Positions 35,955 through 48,275 are shown, numbered from the stretch's first letter. The stretch is DNA of 64,000 nt from Diplosphaera chodatii (GCA_032358165.1 JAALGY010000033.1:1364001-1428000), one strand, 5' to 3'. The notes: a model not told the origin generated them from the letters alone. A program made the numbers and translations.

Positions 35955-38900
35955 ATGGGTTGCAGGCGGATGCAGCAGCGGTGTCTGATGGCGCTGCTGC
36001 TTGGATGCGCTGCTGCCTTCGTCAGCAGCCAACCATTGCTGCCTCCGCCGCCACCGCCGTCACCGCCGGCTGCATTCGGCACAACAGCTGCGAACACCTC
36101 AGAGACCACTGAGCTGAGTCAGCTGACAGTGGCGGCAGTCGAGTCGGGCAGCAGCGGGCAGCCACAGCTGGTGCGGCAGGCCTTCCTGGCCAGCGTCAAT
36201 GCGACTGCCAGCGCTGCAGGCGGAGCACAGACGGTGGGCTGCACACGCCATCCTGTAAAGATGTTGGATATGCATTGACGAGCTAACGATCAAGAAGTGT
36301 CCAATCTTGTGCATTCGTGCAACTAACCCATGACAGATTGTGCATGCATGATGTGGACCATCTGAGCACAGGCGGGTTTTGGCGGCTTCCCATGGACGAC
36401 CAACACCACCTTTCCGGGGCGGAAGGACCCCAACGAGCTGACCAGCTCGGCCGAGGGCATCGTGGAGTCGGACGGCACGGTGCCCCAGTGCGAGGTCACC
36501 GTGCAGCTGTCCGCGCCGTACAACACCACCGGCGGCCTGGTGGCTACCGTGCTGAACCTCATCTTCACAAACTGGTGCGCTGCGGTGCTCCGTGTCGATC
36601 AAGCAGGAAACGATAGAAGTTGCACAGCATGCCAGACCAGTATTGGGACCATAGCTTGCCGAGGTCTGCAAGCACTGCAACGATGACCCCATCCATGCAT
36701 GGATCATGTGATTTTCCCCAGAGTTGCTCAGACCTCTGTCATGCCACTGGTGCAGGGACTCTACAGATGTTGTATCGCCATGGTCATTGACCATCATCAA
36801 CAGCGCATACCGCAACCTGGTGGACTCGTTCAACATCGATGTCACAATTGCAGTGCAGCGCATCATACAGGGCACCGTCAATGCTGGCACGGTGCCCAGC
36901 AATGGCCGGAGCTCTGTGCCCATCACGCTGATTGTCGAAGCCGATGCAGGTGTGACTGGTCGAGCAGTGTGCCCAACAGGTCACACCTGTACACATGTGC
37001 TGCATACAGAGTTCTTGCGCCTCTGCAGGAGCTGACCTATCACCGCAGTCCATCTTCCAGAATGGCCGCAAGTGCATCCTGGTGAATGTGGGCGGCGCGG
37101 CCTTCCCCGCCGCGCCGGGCGCCGGTGACGGCGGGGCAGAGGCCGCTGAGAAGCCCGTCCGGCTGCTGGGGCCCCAGATCATTGGCGTTGACGGCAACGC
37201 GCTGCAGCTGAAGGGCGTCAACTGGTTCGGCTTCGATGTGCGCATCACCGCGTCCCACGCCTGCTGTCGTGGTGGAATAGTGGCAATGCACACAGAGAAC
37301 GGTGCGCCAGCAAGGTGGGCACTGGCATGTGCATGCACCAAACACTTGACTGATCGAAGGCTTTGGCTGTGGCGGCAGGATGGCATCACCATGCCGGAGG
37401 GGCTGTGGGCGGATGGCGGCAAGCTGCAGCGCGACCTGGCGACCATCACGCAGCGCATCCGGCTGCTGGGCTTCAATGCCGTGCGGCTGCCCTTCAGCAT
37501 GAAGGACCTGTTCAACCTGTCACCAAAGTGCGCGGTGCCCTGTGACTGCTACACAGTGCTCTGCAGTCTGCCAGTGGCAGGCCAAAAACAGGGGCGTCCA
37601 TGGGAAGCATGTGCACCACGAGTGTTTGGTCTGCCAATGTGGGCCGGCGGGTACATGATGATTGCCTGATGCCGTTCCCACAGGTCGTGCACGGCCACCT
37701 GCAAAACAGTGACCAGCGCCCAGGTCCTGCAAAGCGTGACCCGCCCAAGCACCGGGCGCCGTCTGCTGCAAGATGCCCAGCCAGGTGGCCGACCGACTGT
37801 CTGCCTGGACCCAGCTGCAGGCCAGAGCACAGATGCAGCCCGAGCACATTGCTGCAAACTTGGTGCAGCACATCTGGCCCCAGTCAATTGCCTGTCTTGC
37901 TGTGCTGCAGGCACCTGTGGTGATGTACCGCCGACAACAGAGTTCACCTGCGAGCAGGAACTGGCGCTGGGCCTGTGCTCAGAGCCATTCATGAAGGGAT
38001 TCTGCAACCTCAGCTGCGGACGCTGCAGCGCTGAGGGTCGGCACTTTTGCAGAGATGCTGCAGGATCCACCAGTAATATATGTGTTCATGTCCTACTGAC
38101 AATCTGCTCACGTCCCTTGCTGCAGGAATCTGCACCGATGATGCGCCCTCGACTGACTACACTTGTGCAGAGCAGAAGGTATTTGGCAAGTGCGACGCTG
38201 CTTTCATGAAGGGCTTCTGCAACAAAAGCTGCGGACGCTGCGCCGCCGCCACAGGCAACATCGGTGTGGTCCAGTCCTGTTGCCAACATGCACACGCGAA
38301 GACGCTGCTAGGGGAACTCAAGCTCTGACAAGGGTCTCGGGACAAATCACACGCCTGCTAACCCTTAGACGCGGTGTGCATGTATGCAGCCTGCGCCGAC
38401 GTTAGAGTGCCTGGGAACTTCACCTGCGCACAGCAGAGGGACTTTGGCAAGTGCGGTGCAGACTTCATGGTCGGCTTCTGTGATGCCACTTGCGGGCGCT
38501 GCACCACCACCCGGCAGGACACCGCCGGCGTAGGTGGGTGGTGCATGCCCGCTGCTGGAGCACGCTTGCGCAGGGTGCATCATGCGACCATGCTGTGCTG
38601 GGGACGATCTGCTTGAGTGTGTATGTTCGCAGAGGCTGCATGTGTGGACGTTCCTCCGCCCGCCGGCACGGGTACAAAGTACACCTGCGCACAGCAGAAG
38701 TCCTTCGGCAAGTGCAGCGCGGCGTTCATGGCCGGCTACTGCAAGGTCACATGCGGCCGCTGCGCCACCCCAGCAGTTGCAACGCCCAAACCCACGCCAA
38801 AACGTGAGCTTGAATTATCAGCTGCTGCTCTTTGACAAGCGTTGACGCCCATCGGCTGTGTTCCAGCTGCATATGACATGAGTGCCAATGGTGGTTTGCA

Positions 38901-41234
38901 TTGCAGCGGCAACCTGTACAGATGTGGCGCCATCGAAGGACTTCACATGCGCTCAGCAGAAGGCCTTTGGAAAGTGTAACCAGGCCTTCATGAAGGGGTA
39001 CTGCAACAAGAGCTGCAGCCGCTGTGGCTCGACAGCCGCCAGCACAACAGGTAATGGTGTTGCCGACCGATGCAGTTGTCACACTATGGTAAGCGGGCGA
39101 ACTGTGACATCATGAATAGAGTTTTTGGGCATTTCTGCACTGATTGCAAATCACCTCTCGAATGGCGTGCTCTGCAGCGGCGCCCAAGCCCCCAGCAACG
39201 TGTGCTGATGTGGCTCCCTCCAAGGACTTCACCTGCGCGCAGCAGAAGGCCTTTGGCAAATGCAACCAGGCCTTCATGAAGGGGTTTTGCAACAGCAGCT
39301 GTGGTCGCTGTCCTGCAGCCACATCAACAACCAGCCGTGTGGCCGCGCCCGTTGCCACGCTGGCGCCTGCACCCCGGCAAACATGTGAGCACTGCGGTCA
39401 TGCACTACGAAAGCCACTAGTTCGATACCACAAAGAGGCAGCCAGTGCACTGTCACAGGGTTGCTTGTCCCTGCAGCAGCTATACTTCAGGCACAATGAA
39501 CTCGGTCGTGCTGCTACATGCCCTGTGCTGGTTTTCACAGTGCAAAGCTGCATCTTCCTGCAGCCAAGATTTCAGTGGAGCTGCCGGCGCCGCCCACCGG
39601 CGGCAACAGTGGGATTTGCAACTCCTATCTGCCCAGTGACAGCGTGTTCAACCGCTTCATGTACGTCGTCCAGTTCCTGACACGCAATGGCTTCTACGTG
39701 CTGCTGGACAACCAGATCAATTTCGACACAACAGCTGTTGATAACACCGCAGGGTGGCTGCATGTGAGCTCGAGTTTGTCCTGTCAGGAGCAGTGTTGGC
39801 AATGTAGCTTCAACAAGCCTTGCAATGTGGCAGCATATGTGCTCTCAGCCGGACGACACTAATCTTTGTAGAGCTCCGTGCAGGGCTGGACCCGCATTGC
39901 AAAGGCCGTCAATGCTGACTCCAGGGTGGCCAACCGTGTGATATACGATGTGCTCAATGAGCCAGATGCCTTCGGCCTGGCCTTTGAGCCGAAGGGTGGC
40001 AAGCCCGGTATGCGTGATCTTTACTTGAAGTCTTTTGACGCAATCTATGCAGTCAACCCAGGTAGGTCACTGCATATGCAGCATGAGCCTGCTCGCTTTG
40101 CCATGTTGGGTGGTGGGCCCCACCAGTGGTGGGGCGTACTGCATCACGTCGCAGGATGGAGTGTCTGGCCCAACAGACGTGTCACAAGATGGGGTTGCAA
40201 AAGCCAGCTAACTTCACACCTGGATCCTTGCATCGCAGCGTCCATCATGATGATCGAGGGCCTAGGACAGCAGAACTACGGCAGCCTCAACTGGGGGGAT
40301 GGCCTCATCACGGACCCAGCCACCATTGCAAACAAGAAACTATCGGACCCTAACCTCTTCTTCCAGCAGCTGCTCAAGAAGCCGTACCGGCGTCAGATCA
40401 TTGTCGGCGTTCATGTGTACCCTCCCAGCATCTCCAAGGTGCGACAGCTGAGAACCAGGGCAATCTGTCATTGCACGGTTTGCTTGTGTGGGTGGACTCA
40501 AGGATACTGGACGTTAGCCTCCTGATCAGTGGCATACACGTGGCACCTGCAGTCGACCAGGGAAAACAACGCAGGCAATGGCCTGTATCCTCGCCTGTCC
40601 CTGTGTCACGGCTACCTCAACAAACGCGGCTACTGTTTCAATGGTGCGTGCACGTCACGGAGGAATTTTGCATGCGCTAACCCAAGAGCAGGCGCTGTCT
40701 CATTGCTTTGGATGCTGCGATGGTTGCATGTGCACGACCGCAGGAGACTGCCAGGTATTCCCTGTGGTGTATGGCGAATGGGGCAGTGCCCTGAAAGACT
40801 CGCGGGACATCACGGTGCGTGCCATATAGCTGCTCTGTACTGCATGCACACAGAACAGCTGCATGCCTTGTCACTTGTAAAGCTACCAAGGGTGTCTGTC
40901 AATTTTGGTGTTCCAATGATGCAGTGGCTGAACGATATGATTGCATACATGAACAATGTTGGAGCTGGCAATGACGGCCTTCACAATGCAATCGGCAGCT
41001 GGTTCTGGTGAGCACATGTCAGCTCATGCGTCAGGGTCTTAGATAGCAGTTCAATATACACTGTGTTCATCGCTGCTTTTGGCAGCGCGAGAGACACAGT
41101 CCCTGGTGGCGCGCAGGTGGTCCTGGAACATGAACTCAGGCGACACCGGCGGCATCTTGTACACCGATTGGCTTGGCATCCGCTGGGACAAGGTGCAATC
41201 CATGCTGCTGTCGCCGATGCGATGGCTCGTTTGA
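35955..41234 (+). CDS. secreted GH5 endoglucanase-type glycoside hydrolase with six internal ShK modules
   Basis: Nineteen exons join in phase to 999 aa: 35955-36233, 36372-36574, 36756-36949, 37029-37237, 37379-37527, 37684-37784, 37911-38036, 38126-38263, 38390-38529, 38635-38803, 38907-39050, 39178-39384, 39564-39763, 39884-40061, 40239-40438, 40553-40643, 40744-40814, 40925-41007, 41117-41234. A signal peptide (CLMALLLGCAAAF) and Pro-rich stretch precede a beta-rich domain (about 94-225) that resembles a family-2-like carbohydrate-binding module (SPWSLTIINSAY, TLIVEADA). The GH5 fold starts LKGVNWFGFD and GFNAVRLPF. It is then interrupted by about 300 residues with six ShK units, and resumes at GFYVLLDNQ. 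Catalytic acid is Glu about 779 (VLNEPD) and nucleophile Glu about 921 (VYGEWG), followed by FWWSWNMNSGDTGG. Predicted to cut beta-1,4-glucan outside the cell, as in wall remodelling; substrate not proven. Confidence 0.9.
37911..39384 (+). repeat. six ShK (ShKT-type) modules, one per exon
   Basis: Each exon encodes one six-Cys unit of the form C-x-D...C-x3...G-x-C-x3-F-M-x-G-F/Y-C-x3-C-x2-C, as in FGKCDAAFMKGFCNKSC. Units begin near 37913, 38131, 38392, 38640, 38912 and 39196. All flanking introns are phase 1 except that between units 3 and 4, which is phase 0, so units can be added without breaking the frame. Units 5 and 6 are nearly identical and look recently duplicated. Confidence 0.85.
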
Positions 41235-41904
41235 GTCAAATGTCACGCGGCAACAAACGCTGAGCACAGGGTTTACCGCCCATGCAGATGAGCTACCTGG
41301 AAAGAGTTGGGCTGACACCTTGGGACCGACGCGCTGCATCGTGATGCACAGTCAGACGTCTGCTGTGTGGCGAGCTGTACCTTGCGGCATCGTGGCAGAT
41401 GGTGCTGACAAGCCATCCAGTTCTGGCTGCAGCACATGGGCTGAACATAACCTGACCAGTTGGTAGCCACTCAGGCCACGAGCAGGCCTCCGGTTATCAG
41501 AGTGGACAACCTCCGACCACTTACCGCAGCGCCTTCTGCAAATGGACAGCCGTGGCCATCCAACCGTTGGTATCGGCAGATTTTGCAACAAGCATAGGTT
41601 CTGCTGCTGTAGATATATAAGATGGCACAAGATGTGCTTATTGTCATGAAGTATGTTTCTCACGAAGTACGTGTGTTGCACTTGAATTTATCATTATTCT
41701 TCGGATCTGCATGTGGTGATTGTTGTGTTTGATGTTGTCGGGCATATGGTAGCTCATGATTTGCAACTATAGAAAGTTACCACCGCAGGCGGGCATTTGC
41801 ATTGCCGCCGTGCTGTCCGCCGACAAGCTCAATGTGAACGGCTATGCGGGGTGCGCGGGTGCCTGCGGTCGTACAATGTCATTGTTGCATCACCGAGTGA
41901 CGAT
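41235..41904. other. intergenic region, GH5 3'UTR and leader of the AAGAB gene
   Basis: AT-richer DNA around 41,600-41,740 with no exon. The stretch 41,780-41,900 is GC-richer and could hold an untranslated or upstream first exon of the next gene. No exact TGTAA was found. Confidence 0.3.
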
Positions 41905-43444
41905 ATGCCTCAGATACTGGACTCGCAGCTCGGTGTTGGCGCAAATGGCAAGAACGATCTGCCATCGGTGCTGATCATCGGCAGTGATCCAGCACACAGA
42001 CTAGAGTTCCTTGCACGGCTGCACGCCCTTTCTTCGACCACGGATACAGCAGCAGGTACAGGGGCGTCCTGTTGATCGGCAAGTGCATCCACGTGGTCTC
42101 CAATTTTCCGTGTGCATGCGCCTGCGCTATCATGGTAATGATCAGATTGGCGCAGTGCCACGTAGACTTCTGTATTGCAGGTGTGTCGCCGACCTTGCAG
42201 CTTGACACCAAGTACTATACGGCGTCGGTAGCGCTCGTCGATGCAGCCCCAGAGTCTGTCGCACAGCATCCCGCGTCTGCCACCGCCGAGTGTGTCATTC
42301 TGCTGCTCAGCAGACAGGATGCGAGATCGTTCGACACGCTCACTCAGGCGGTGCAGTCAGCGGACGCCAATGCAGACGTCCAGCTCTGCGTCTATGACAG
42401 TGCTGTGAAACCTGACGGTGGGTGCGTAGTGCGTAGTCTGGAGCCCTGCCAGCGGCAGGACATGCTCTGATATGTCAAATATACAAATGGAATTTTGCAA
42501 TCGCCAGGTGGAGATGCTGCGCAGCCTGCCGTCTGCACCGAGGCGCAGCAGTGGGCAGCTCGAGAGCTGTACGAGTATGTTGCGGTGGACACCGCAGATG
42601 CAGCTGCCGATGCCGCCCTTGAGCTAGATGGAGGTGCGCCACACGTATGCACCAACGCATGTTTGCACAGCAATGTTGCAAGTGCGAGGTGCTCCAGTGT
42701 TGTGTGCATCGCATGCAGCAGCCGTGTGCCAACTCTCCGGTGTACCCTCATTTATGTCGGTACATCCTGCCTGTCAATGTAATGCAGAGCCACAGGGCAT
42801 GCGGCGGGTGCTGGCAGCAATCGAGGCGCACATGTGGTCAGGCTTGCACCTTAAGCCGCCGCCAAGTGCCGAAGGTGGCAGTGGCATCGGCAGTGGCAGC
42901 TCCGCAGCCATGACAGATGCAGCTGGCGACTCCCGAAACAGCACGGGCCAGCTGTCAGCAGCCGGCCTGCCGCTTACAGCCAGCGACACAGCCGATGGGG
43001 CTGCAGACGGCAGCGGCGTTGTCAGCGGCGCCGCCGATGGGCAGGACGCAGGGCAAGGTCGGGATGCGGGGGCACACGAGGCGTTTGGCAGCTTCACGGG
43101 CGCCGAGGAGGGTCCTGACCTTGATGATGACGTGGACCGCAGCTTCGCCCAGCTGATGGGTCAGATGACAGGTAGGCTATCTGCTCCGATACCTGAGTGT
43201 GAGGCAGGCGGATCTGAATGGTTCACCGCACATTGGCAAGACACAATTGGCATTCGCATGGAGGCCATGTTGTCTGTGGCGATTGACGGATTGGTACGGC
43301 ACAGGGGTGCGGGAGCGTCTGAAAGATCTTCCAGACTCACAGCGGCGGGCTGGAGCAGAGCATATGGCCCTGCAGATGATGCAGCTGCTGGGCATAGATG
43401 ACAGCGATGATGGGACGGAGGATTCGACGGATGCAGCCGAGTGA
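41905..43444 (+). CDS. AAGAB: alpha- and gamma-adaptin-binding protein p34 (AAGAB) homologue
   Basis: Five exons join in phase to 345 aa: 41905-42055, 42181-42417, 42508-42633, 42788-43171, 43305-43444. The N-terminal half follows the Rab-like pseudoGTPase fold of the family (SVLIIGSDPAHRLEFLARL; DTKYYTASVALVD; AECVILLLSRQDARSFDTL). The C-terminal half carries the family's conserved ends: GMRRVLAAIEAHMWSGL before a variable acidic linker, then FAQLMGQMTG, RERLKDLPDSQRR and a final acidic tail. Human AAGAB is similar in size and has the matching MKDKAATLPHEQR-type helix. In animals AAGAB chaperones assembly of the AP-1 and AP-2 clathrin adaptors in the cytosol, and the yeast relative is Irc6. 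The same role in this alga is inferred. An additional upstream exon cannot be excluded. Confidence 0.8.
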
Positions 43445-43729
43445 GGGGAAGTATACCAGCTGATGATGGATTTGCCAGATCCTCGCGGGTTGCAAAGTAG
43501 ATGTAGGTGAGTGTATCTGGGGATCAGTGTCATTGTGCGTTGCTTCAGCCCTTTCTGAATGGTTTTCAACTCTTCAGCAACTTATCGAGCTCAGGATAGA
43601 CTCTGGATACGGTAGCACTGTCTGCCTTGAGGTTGCTGTGGCAGTGCTTGAAAAATTGACCCCATGCTCATCTTCGGTTGTTTTGGGGTGCAGCCTTTGT
43701 AGCAATGCTCAGCTGTGTTGAGCATGCTG

Positions 43730-46120
43730 TCATCTAACATCCCACACATGCAGAATGGAGTGTCTTTGTGCCACTGGCAACCTGCTGACACCGTTTGAGA
43801 ACACCACGCGACCTTCGTGGCCACTGCTGGTGAACATGTCACCAGCATCAAACAGTGTGTCTGCCTGGCTGTCGTATTGAGTGCCTCTCTCTGCCATCTC
43901 ATCTACGGATGAAGCGTCCACAGGGGCATCCATGACTTCGCCTGCAGATCATCCTCGAACATATCAACACCAAACAGGGCAGTGCCGTGCATGCACTCTT
44001 GTAGCAAAGACCACGTAGATGTCTGAACCTGCACGGTAGACATCGAGCACAGCGTACCGCCGGCAACCAGCAGCGAGCCATCTGCACTGCTGCTGAGGCA
44101 GTACAGCGCATCGCGCTGCGCTGTGTGAAAATTTGTAACCTCATCGAGCCCGTCTGCAAAGCTGAAACAAGTGACATCAATACGTGAGCAGCAGTTGTTG
44201 TAGACACTAGCAGCGTCACTGAGATGGCACCATCCTGTCAATCAGTCGGGATGATAGCCATGTTAACTGGCAAGAACATGGCTCTCACTGCACCTGACAC
44301 GTCTGTCGCATCCACCAGCAGCACCATGCCATCCGCTCCGCAAAGCGCAAGCCTGCCATCTGGCATGCAGTGACATCCGTGCAAATGCGCAGGCGCCTTT
44401 GCACGTGCCAGCACTGCACGCTGCCGGACGTCCTGGTGTGCCACAGGCAGGTATGAGGACAGCTCAACGTGTGCATCATGCTCAAGGCAGTACACTTGTC
44501 CCGTGTGTGCTCACGAACGGGGGCTTTGTGCAGCACACCACATCTGTGGCCGACAAGGAGGTGACATGGGCGGGCTCACCAGCAGCACCACCTCGCCGGC
44601 TTTGCTGATGGACAGCACCGTGGTGCCGTCGGCCGTGAAGGTGCAGGCGGCGGCCATGCCCGCGTGCAGGCGGCGGCCCCACAGCGGCTGCAGCGCGCCC
44701 TCGCCGGCTGCCCACACGCGCACCTGGAGCATAGCCAGCGCTGTCACCTCGCTTTTTTATCATTGTCGACCCCCCATTGCCAGTTCACTGTGGCGAGGTG
44801 TGTGTGAAGCATGTCTGACAGGCATGAGGCTCCTCCACAGTGCAGCGTATGCATCATGAAGCAAGGTGTGCATGGGCAGGAGGATGGCGGGCTCACAGCG
44901 CCATCGCTGCACGTGCCCGCAAGCAGGGCGCCGCCACTGGGCTGCTGGCTCAGCGAGAACACGTAGCCCGGCCGCCAGCGCTCTGGCATGGCCGCTGCGG
45001 GGTCCACCATTGTGAGCGTCAGGCTGTTCGAGCATGCTCAGGGGGTGTGTGTAGCCACAGCAGGACTGCTGATCCCCTTGCGGTGCCCAAAGTTCAGTTC
45101 CCAAAGTTCAGGCGTGCCGAGGGCTGCACGATCCCTGGGCCACCTGCAGTATGGCTAGTTACGAGACTTGGAGGGCGACTCACCCAAGCGCTTATCAGCC
45201 TGCACGCTGGGCGGGCTGCAGCGCTGCACCAGCACCGCAGCGGCCAGGTCCCACAAGAACAGCGAGGTGTCGCTCGCGGTGCACAGCCGCCCGTCCATCG
45301 CCTCCAGGAACTCGCACGCGTACACCTCCTCTGCACATGCATGTGCGAAAATGCCAAGCTGTTGGCGCAACACCAGGTTGACAGTGCTACATGGAAAAAA
45401 CATTGCACAGCTGCCCAGCAGGTGAAGCCAACCTGGATGGGCGCAGAGGCTGGCTTCTGTTGCCAGGCTGGCAGTGCCATCTGCACTGGTGCCACGTGAC
45501 ACTCTGTGCAGGTGTGCCGTCCCGCCGGAAGTACCTACAGGCAGCAACCATATGCCCTGACAACACCCTGTGGATGTACGATGGCACCCTGCTTGACACT
45601 GCAGGCGTCCATGGGCTTGTCAAGTGCAACAGCAAACCTGTGGCCACAAGCGAGCTGTCAGGTGAGAAGCTGACACACATTGCGGGGTCCCCCACGTTTG
45701 CGCAGCATGCCTGCCGCCAGCTGCCGGTGTGCTCTTGGTCCTCCCAGAGCCGCACCTATTAGTGCCAATGTCATCCAGAGCATTGGCGCATTCAGGTGAT
45801 CAAGTTGGCCAGTTTGAAGGGTGCGTTTTACCACCACTGCAGTCCGTGCCATGTGGCACATGCTGCACGGACAGAGTTGCTGAGCTGCAGCATGCACACC
45901 GTCTCATCGTCTCCGGCAGAGGCCAAAAGGCAGGGCTCGGGCATGGACACGCTGACGGCATAGATGCTGCCAGTGTGTCCTGCACCCGCATCACTGACTC
46001 AGAACCAGGATCATCAGCAGAAGATGCGGCACCGACTGCAACAGATGTTGGCTGCCAAAGCATGCCGCAGCACAGCAGGGGGTCCGCACCCGTTGCTTCT
46101 CTGTGCGACGTCAGCTGCAT
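43730..46120 (-). CDS. WD40-repeat protein, unassigned
   Basis: Ten exons join in phase to 425 aa: 46120-46090, 45979-45873, 45755-45638, 45598-45503, 45330-45184, 45036-44897, 44723-44580, 44480-44294, 44153-44058, 43941-43730. The whole protein is a beta-propeller with seven or so blades. Clear blade pieces are HTGSIYAVSVS...LASAGDDETV, AMCVSFSPDSSLVATG, VLSGHMVAACRYF, LCTASDTSLFLWDL, LLAGTCSDGAVRVWAAG, CTFTADGTTVLSISKAG, CHCMPDGRLALCGADG and LYCLSSSADGSLLVAGG, ending HSILHVWDVR. WD40 propellers are protein-interaction platforms; nothing here shows which complex it serves. The sixth exon needs an acceptor preceded by G (GAG), and the first exon is only 31 bases, so the N-terminus is the weakest part. 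It converges on AAGAB and diverges from PYM. Confidence 0.75.
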
Positions 46121-46653
46121 GACCTCCTAGATGATTGAGCCAGTGGAAGCGGTTGATATTGACGACGTGCAGTCTGGCTTGGACAGCTCACACCGCCACA
46201 TGCTACAGCCAACCAATCAAGCTGCCAAATCAAAATTCGAACTGCCGCATGTGCACAAAAGGTTCCTGTCAAGGCTACGAGCTGTGGATCATGAGTGACT
46301 CAAGCAATTTTATTTGCAGCATGCATGTCGGCCCAAGCTGCTTGCTTCCTTCCTTCCCTGAGCAGCCCCTCAGATCATGGCCGCAGCCGCATGTGCCACA
46401 AATGCAGCATGCAACTCCGCTCACTTTGCAGCGAGCAGCAAGTGCGGCAGTGTTGCACACAGCTTGTCATGCGTGGCATCGGCGTATACACTTTGAACGG
46501 CCCAGGATCATCCGCTAGACATGCAATGTTGAAGTGCTTCACTCGTGCATAGCTTGCATCATCACCCCTGGCATGCCATGATGTCAAGCAGGACCGCCTA
46601 GCTATGTAAAGCTACTTGCATGCTCGGCAACCTGATCTACATCACTAGCGCTC
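46121..46653. promoter_or_regulatory. shared upstream region of the WD40 and PYM genes
   Basis: 533 bases between two outward-facing start codons. A 55-codon frame at 46131-46298 (plus) opens inside it with an acidic start and basic end, but it lacks further support and may be chance. Confidence 0.35.
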
Positions 46654-47595
46654 ATGGAGACCAGGGAAGGCGGCGAGCGTGTGATTGCCGCCAGTCGCCG
46701 ACCTGACGGCACGGTGCGCAAGGAGCGCAAGATCAGGCCCGGCTTCGTGCCGCAGGAGGAGCAGCAGGTCTATGTGTCAAGGGGCGCTGCGGTAGGTTTC
46801 TCAGCTCGTATGGACCTGCAGCTGTACTCAGCGTGAAGAGTTGCCACTGCAATGCATGGTTGATCGCCCGCGTACCGCTTCTCTGGTACGCCTGTGAATG
46901 CTACCCTGACACCATGGCACATCCTCCTGGATGCCTGAGACGACTTCAGTGATTGCTCACGATGCTGCTCGCAGTTCCGGGATGCCGCAAAGAACCATGT
47001 GCCTGGCATGGACCCAGCTGCGCTGGCCGCCGCTCAGCAGGCCAACAAGCTGAAAAGCGCCAAGAGGAACGAGAAGCGTAAAGAGAAGCGAATGAACGAG
47101 AAAGCAGCTGGAGGCGCCTCGCCGGCCAGCAGATCAGCAGCAACGGCAGACGCTGCAGCAGCTCGCATGCAGGAACTCAGGCTCGACACTGGCAGCCGAG
47201 GCAACAGCTCAGGAGCCGCTTCAGCACCTGCTGCAGGCCCTGCTGCAACAGCAGACGACCCGATGGTAGCAGAACGGCAGATCAGATCCCTCAAGAAGAA
47301 GGTACGGCCAAGTGTTGCAGTACGTAGGCAAACCCATCAAACACATGCGCGTTTGTCCCAAAGGGTGCTTCACCCGTGCCATGGAGGGACTGCCATCCCC
47401 CTGCAAACTTGATCATAACATGTGCTTCTCGATGGGCACTGTCCATTATTCATGATGCGTTGCCTGCAGCTCCGGCAGTGTGAGGTGCTGCAGCGCGAAC
47501 TAGATGAGGGCAAGCAGCTCACACCGGAAGAGGCAAAAAAGCTGGAGAGGCGAGCCGAGTGGGAAGAGGAGGTTGCGGCGCTGGAGCAATCATAG
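46654..47595 (+). CDS. PYM1: PYM homologue, partner of Y14-Mago (exon junction complex disassembly factor)
   Basis: Three exons join in phase to 196 aa: 46654-46791, 46975-47301, 47470-47595. The N-terminal Mago/Y14-binding segment is clear: ERVIAASRRPDGTVRKERK followed by RPGFVPQEEQQVY, matching the family's RPDGT and VPQEE motifs. A Lys/Arg-rich middle (KSAKRNEKRKEKR) corresponds to the part that contacts the ribosome in animals. The C-terminus repeats the family layout of paired basic coiled segments (IRSLKKK...LRQCEVLQRELDEG, LTPEEAKKLERRAEWEEEVAAL). Human PYM1 is of similar length. PYM binds cytoplasmic Mago-Y14 and strips exon junction complexes during translation, which suits a genome as intron-rich as this one. 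Regulation not visible. Confidence 0.9.
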
Positions 47596-48275
47596 CGTTG
47601 GAGTGCCTCGAGGGATGACAACGTGTGACTTGTGCAGCAATTGCTGCTGGGGGTTGTGTCGTCATGTCTAGCATTTGTCTGAAAGCAGCACTTCAGCGCA
47701 GGTTCGAACCTTCATAGGGCTGTGGAATGCTGCAAACACAGGAGGGCTGATGAAGTATGTACGTTCATCCCACGCAATTTCTGGGGCTGTTCGTGCCTTT
47801 GAATGCCGAGCCGAGACAGAGCAGGCTCAATCGATTGCCCTGCCTATTCCTGGCAAGTTATCGGCGGCATGTCGGCGGACTCCGGAACTCTGCGGAATCG
47901 AGTTCACTACTTAGCAATGCCGTTAAGCATTTTGCTCCCTGCCGTGTGTCCCAACCGCGGCCAGATCAGCTGCCACAGGAGCTCACAGCACTCTTGCATG
48001 CGCCATACAGGACTGTTACACGTGTGCACAGTCATTTGATCAGGTCACAGGTACTATTACCCCTCAGCCTTCGCCGTTCGGACTGTACAACCTTGCGTGC
48101 CCTTAGAGACTTACACTATCGCAAGTCAATTCATCAGTGTTGTCAAGCTGTACATCCGCTGCGGAGCCAAGGCGTCCCTGGCAAGCGGTCATGGCGGCGC
48201 ATGGCCTAGACCCCATCAATCACTGGGAGTACCCGATGCAGCCTGATCACGTGCTGGGCACACGCCAAGGATAAC
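47596..48275. other. intergenic region, no gene seen
   Basis: Holds the PYM 3'UTR and the leader of the sulfotransferase-like gene. No exact TGTAA. A GGTTCGAACC word at 47701 resembles a tRNA B box but no tRNA fold surrounds it. Confidence 0.3.

Noticed and set aside
46131..46298. 55-codon plus-strand frame with acidic start and basic end
   Set aside because: It lies in the divergent promoter region, has no splice signals or family resemblance and is within chance length for this GC content.
47640..47715. tRNA gene suggested by a GGTTCGAACC box
   Set aside because: No A box, acceptor stem or cloverleaf pairing surrounds it.
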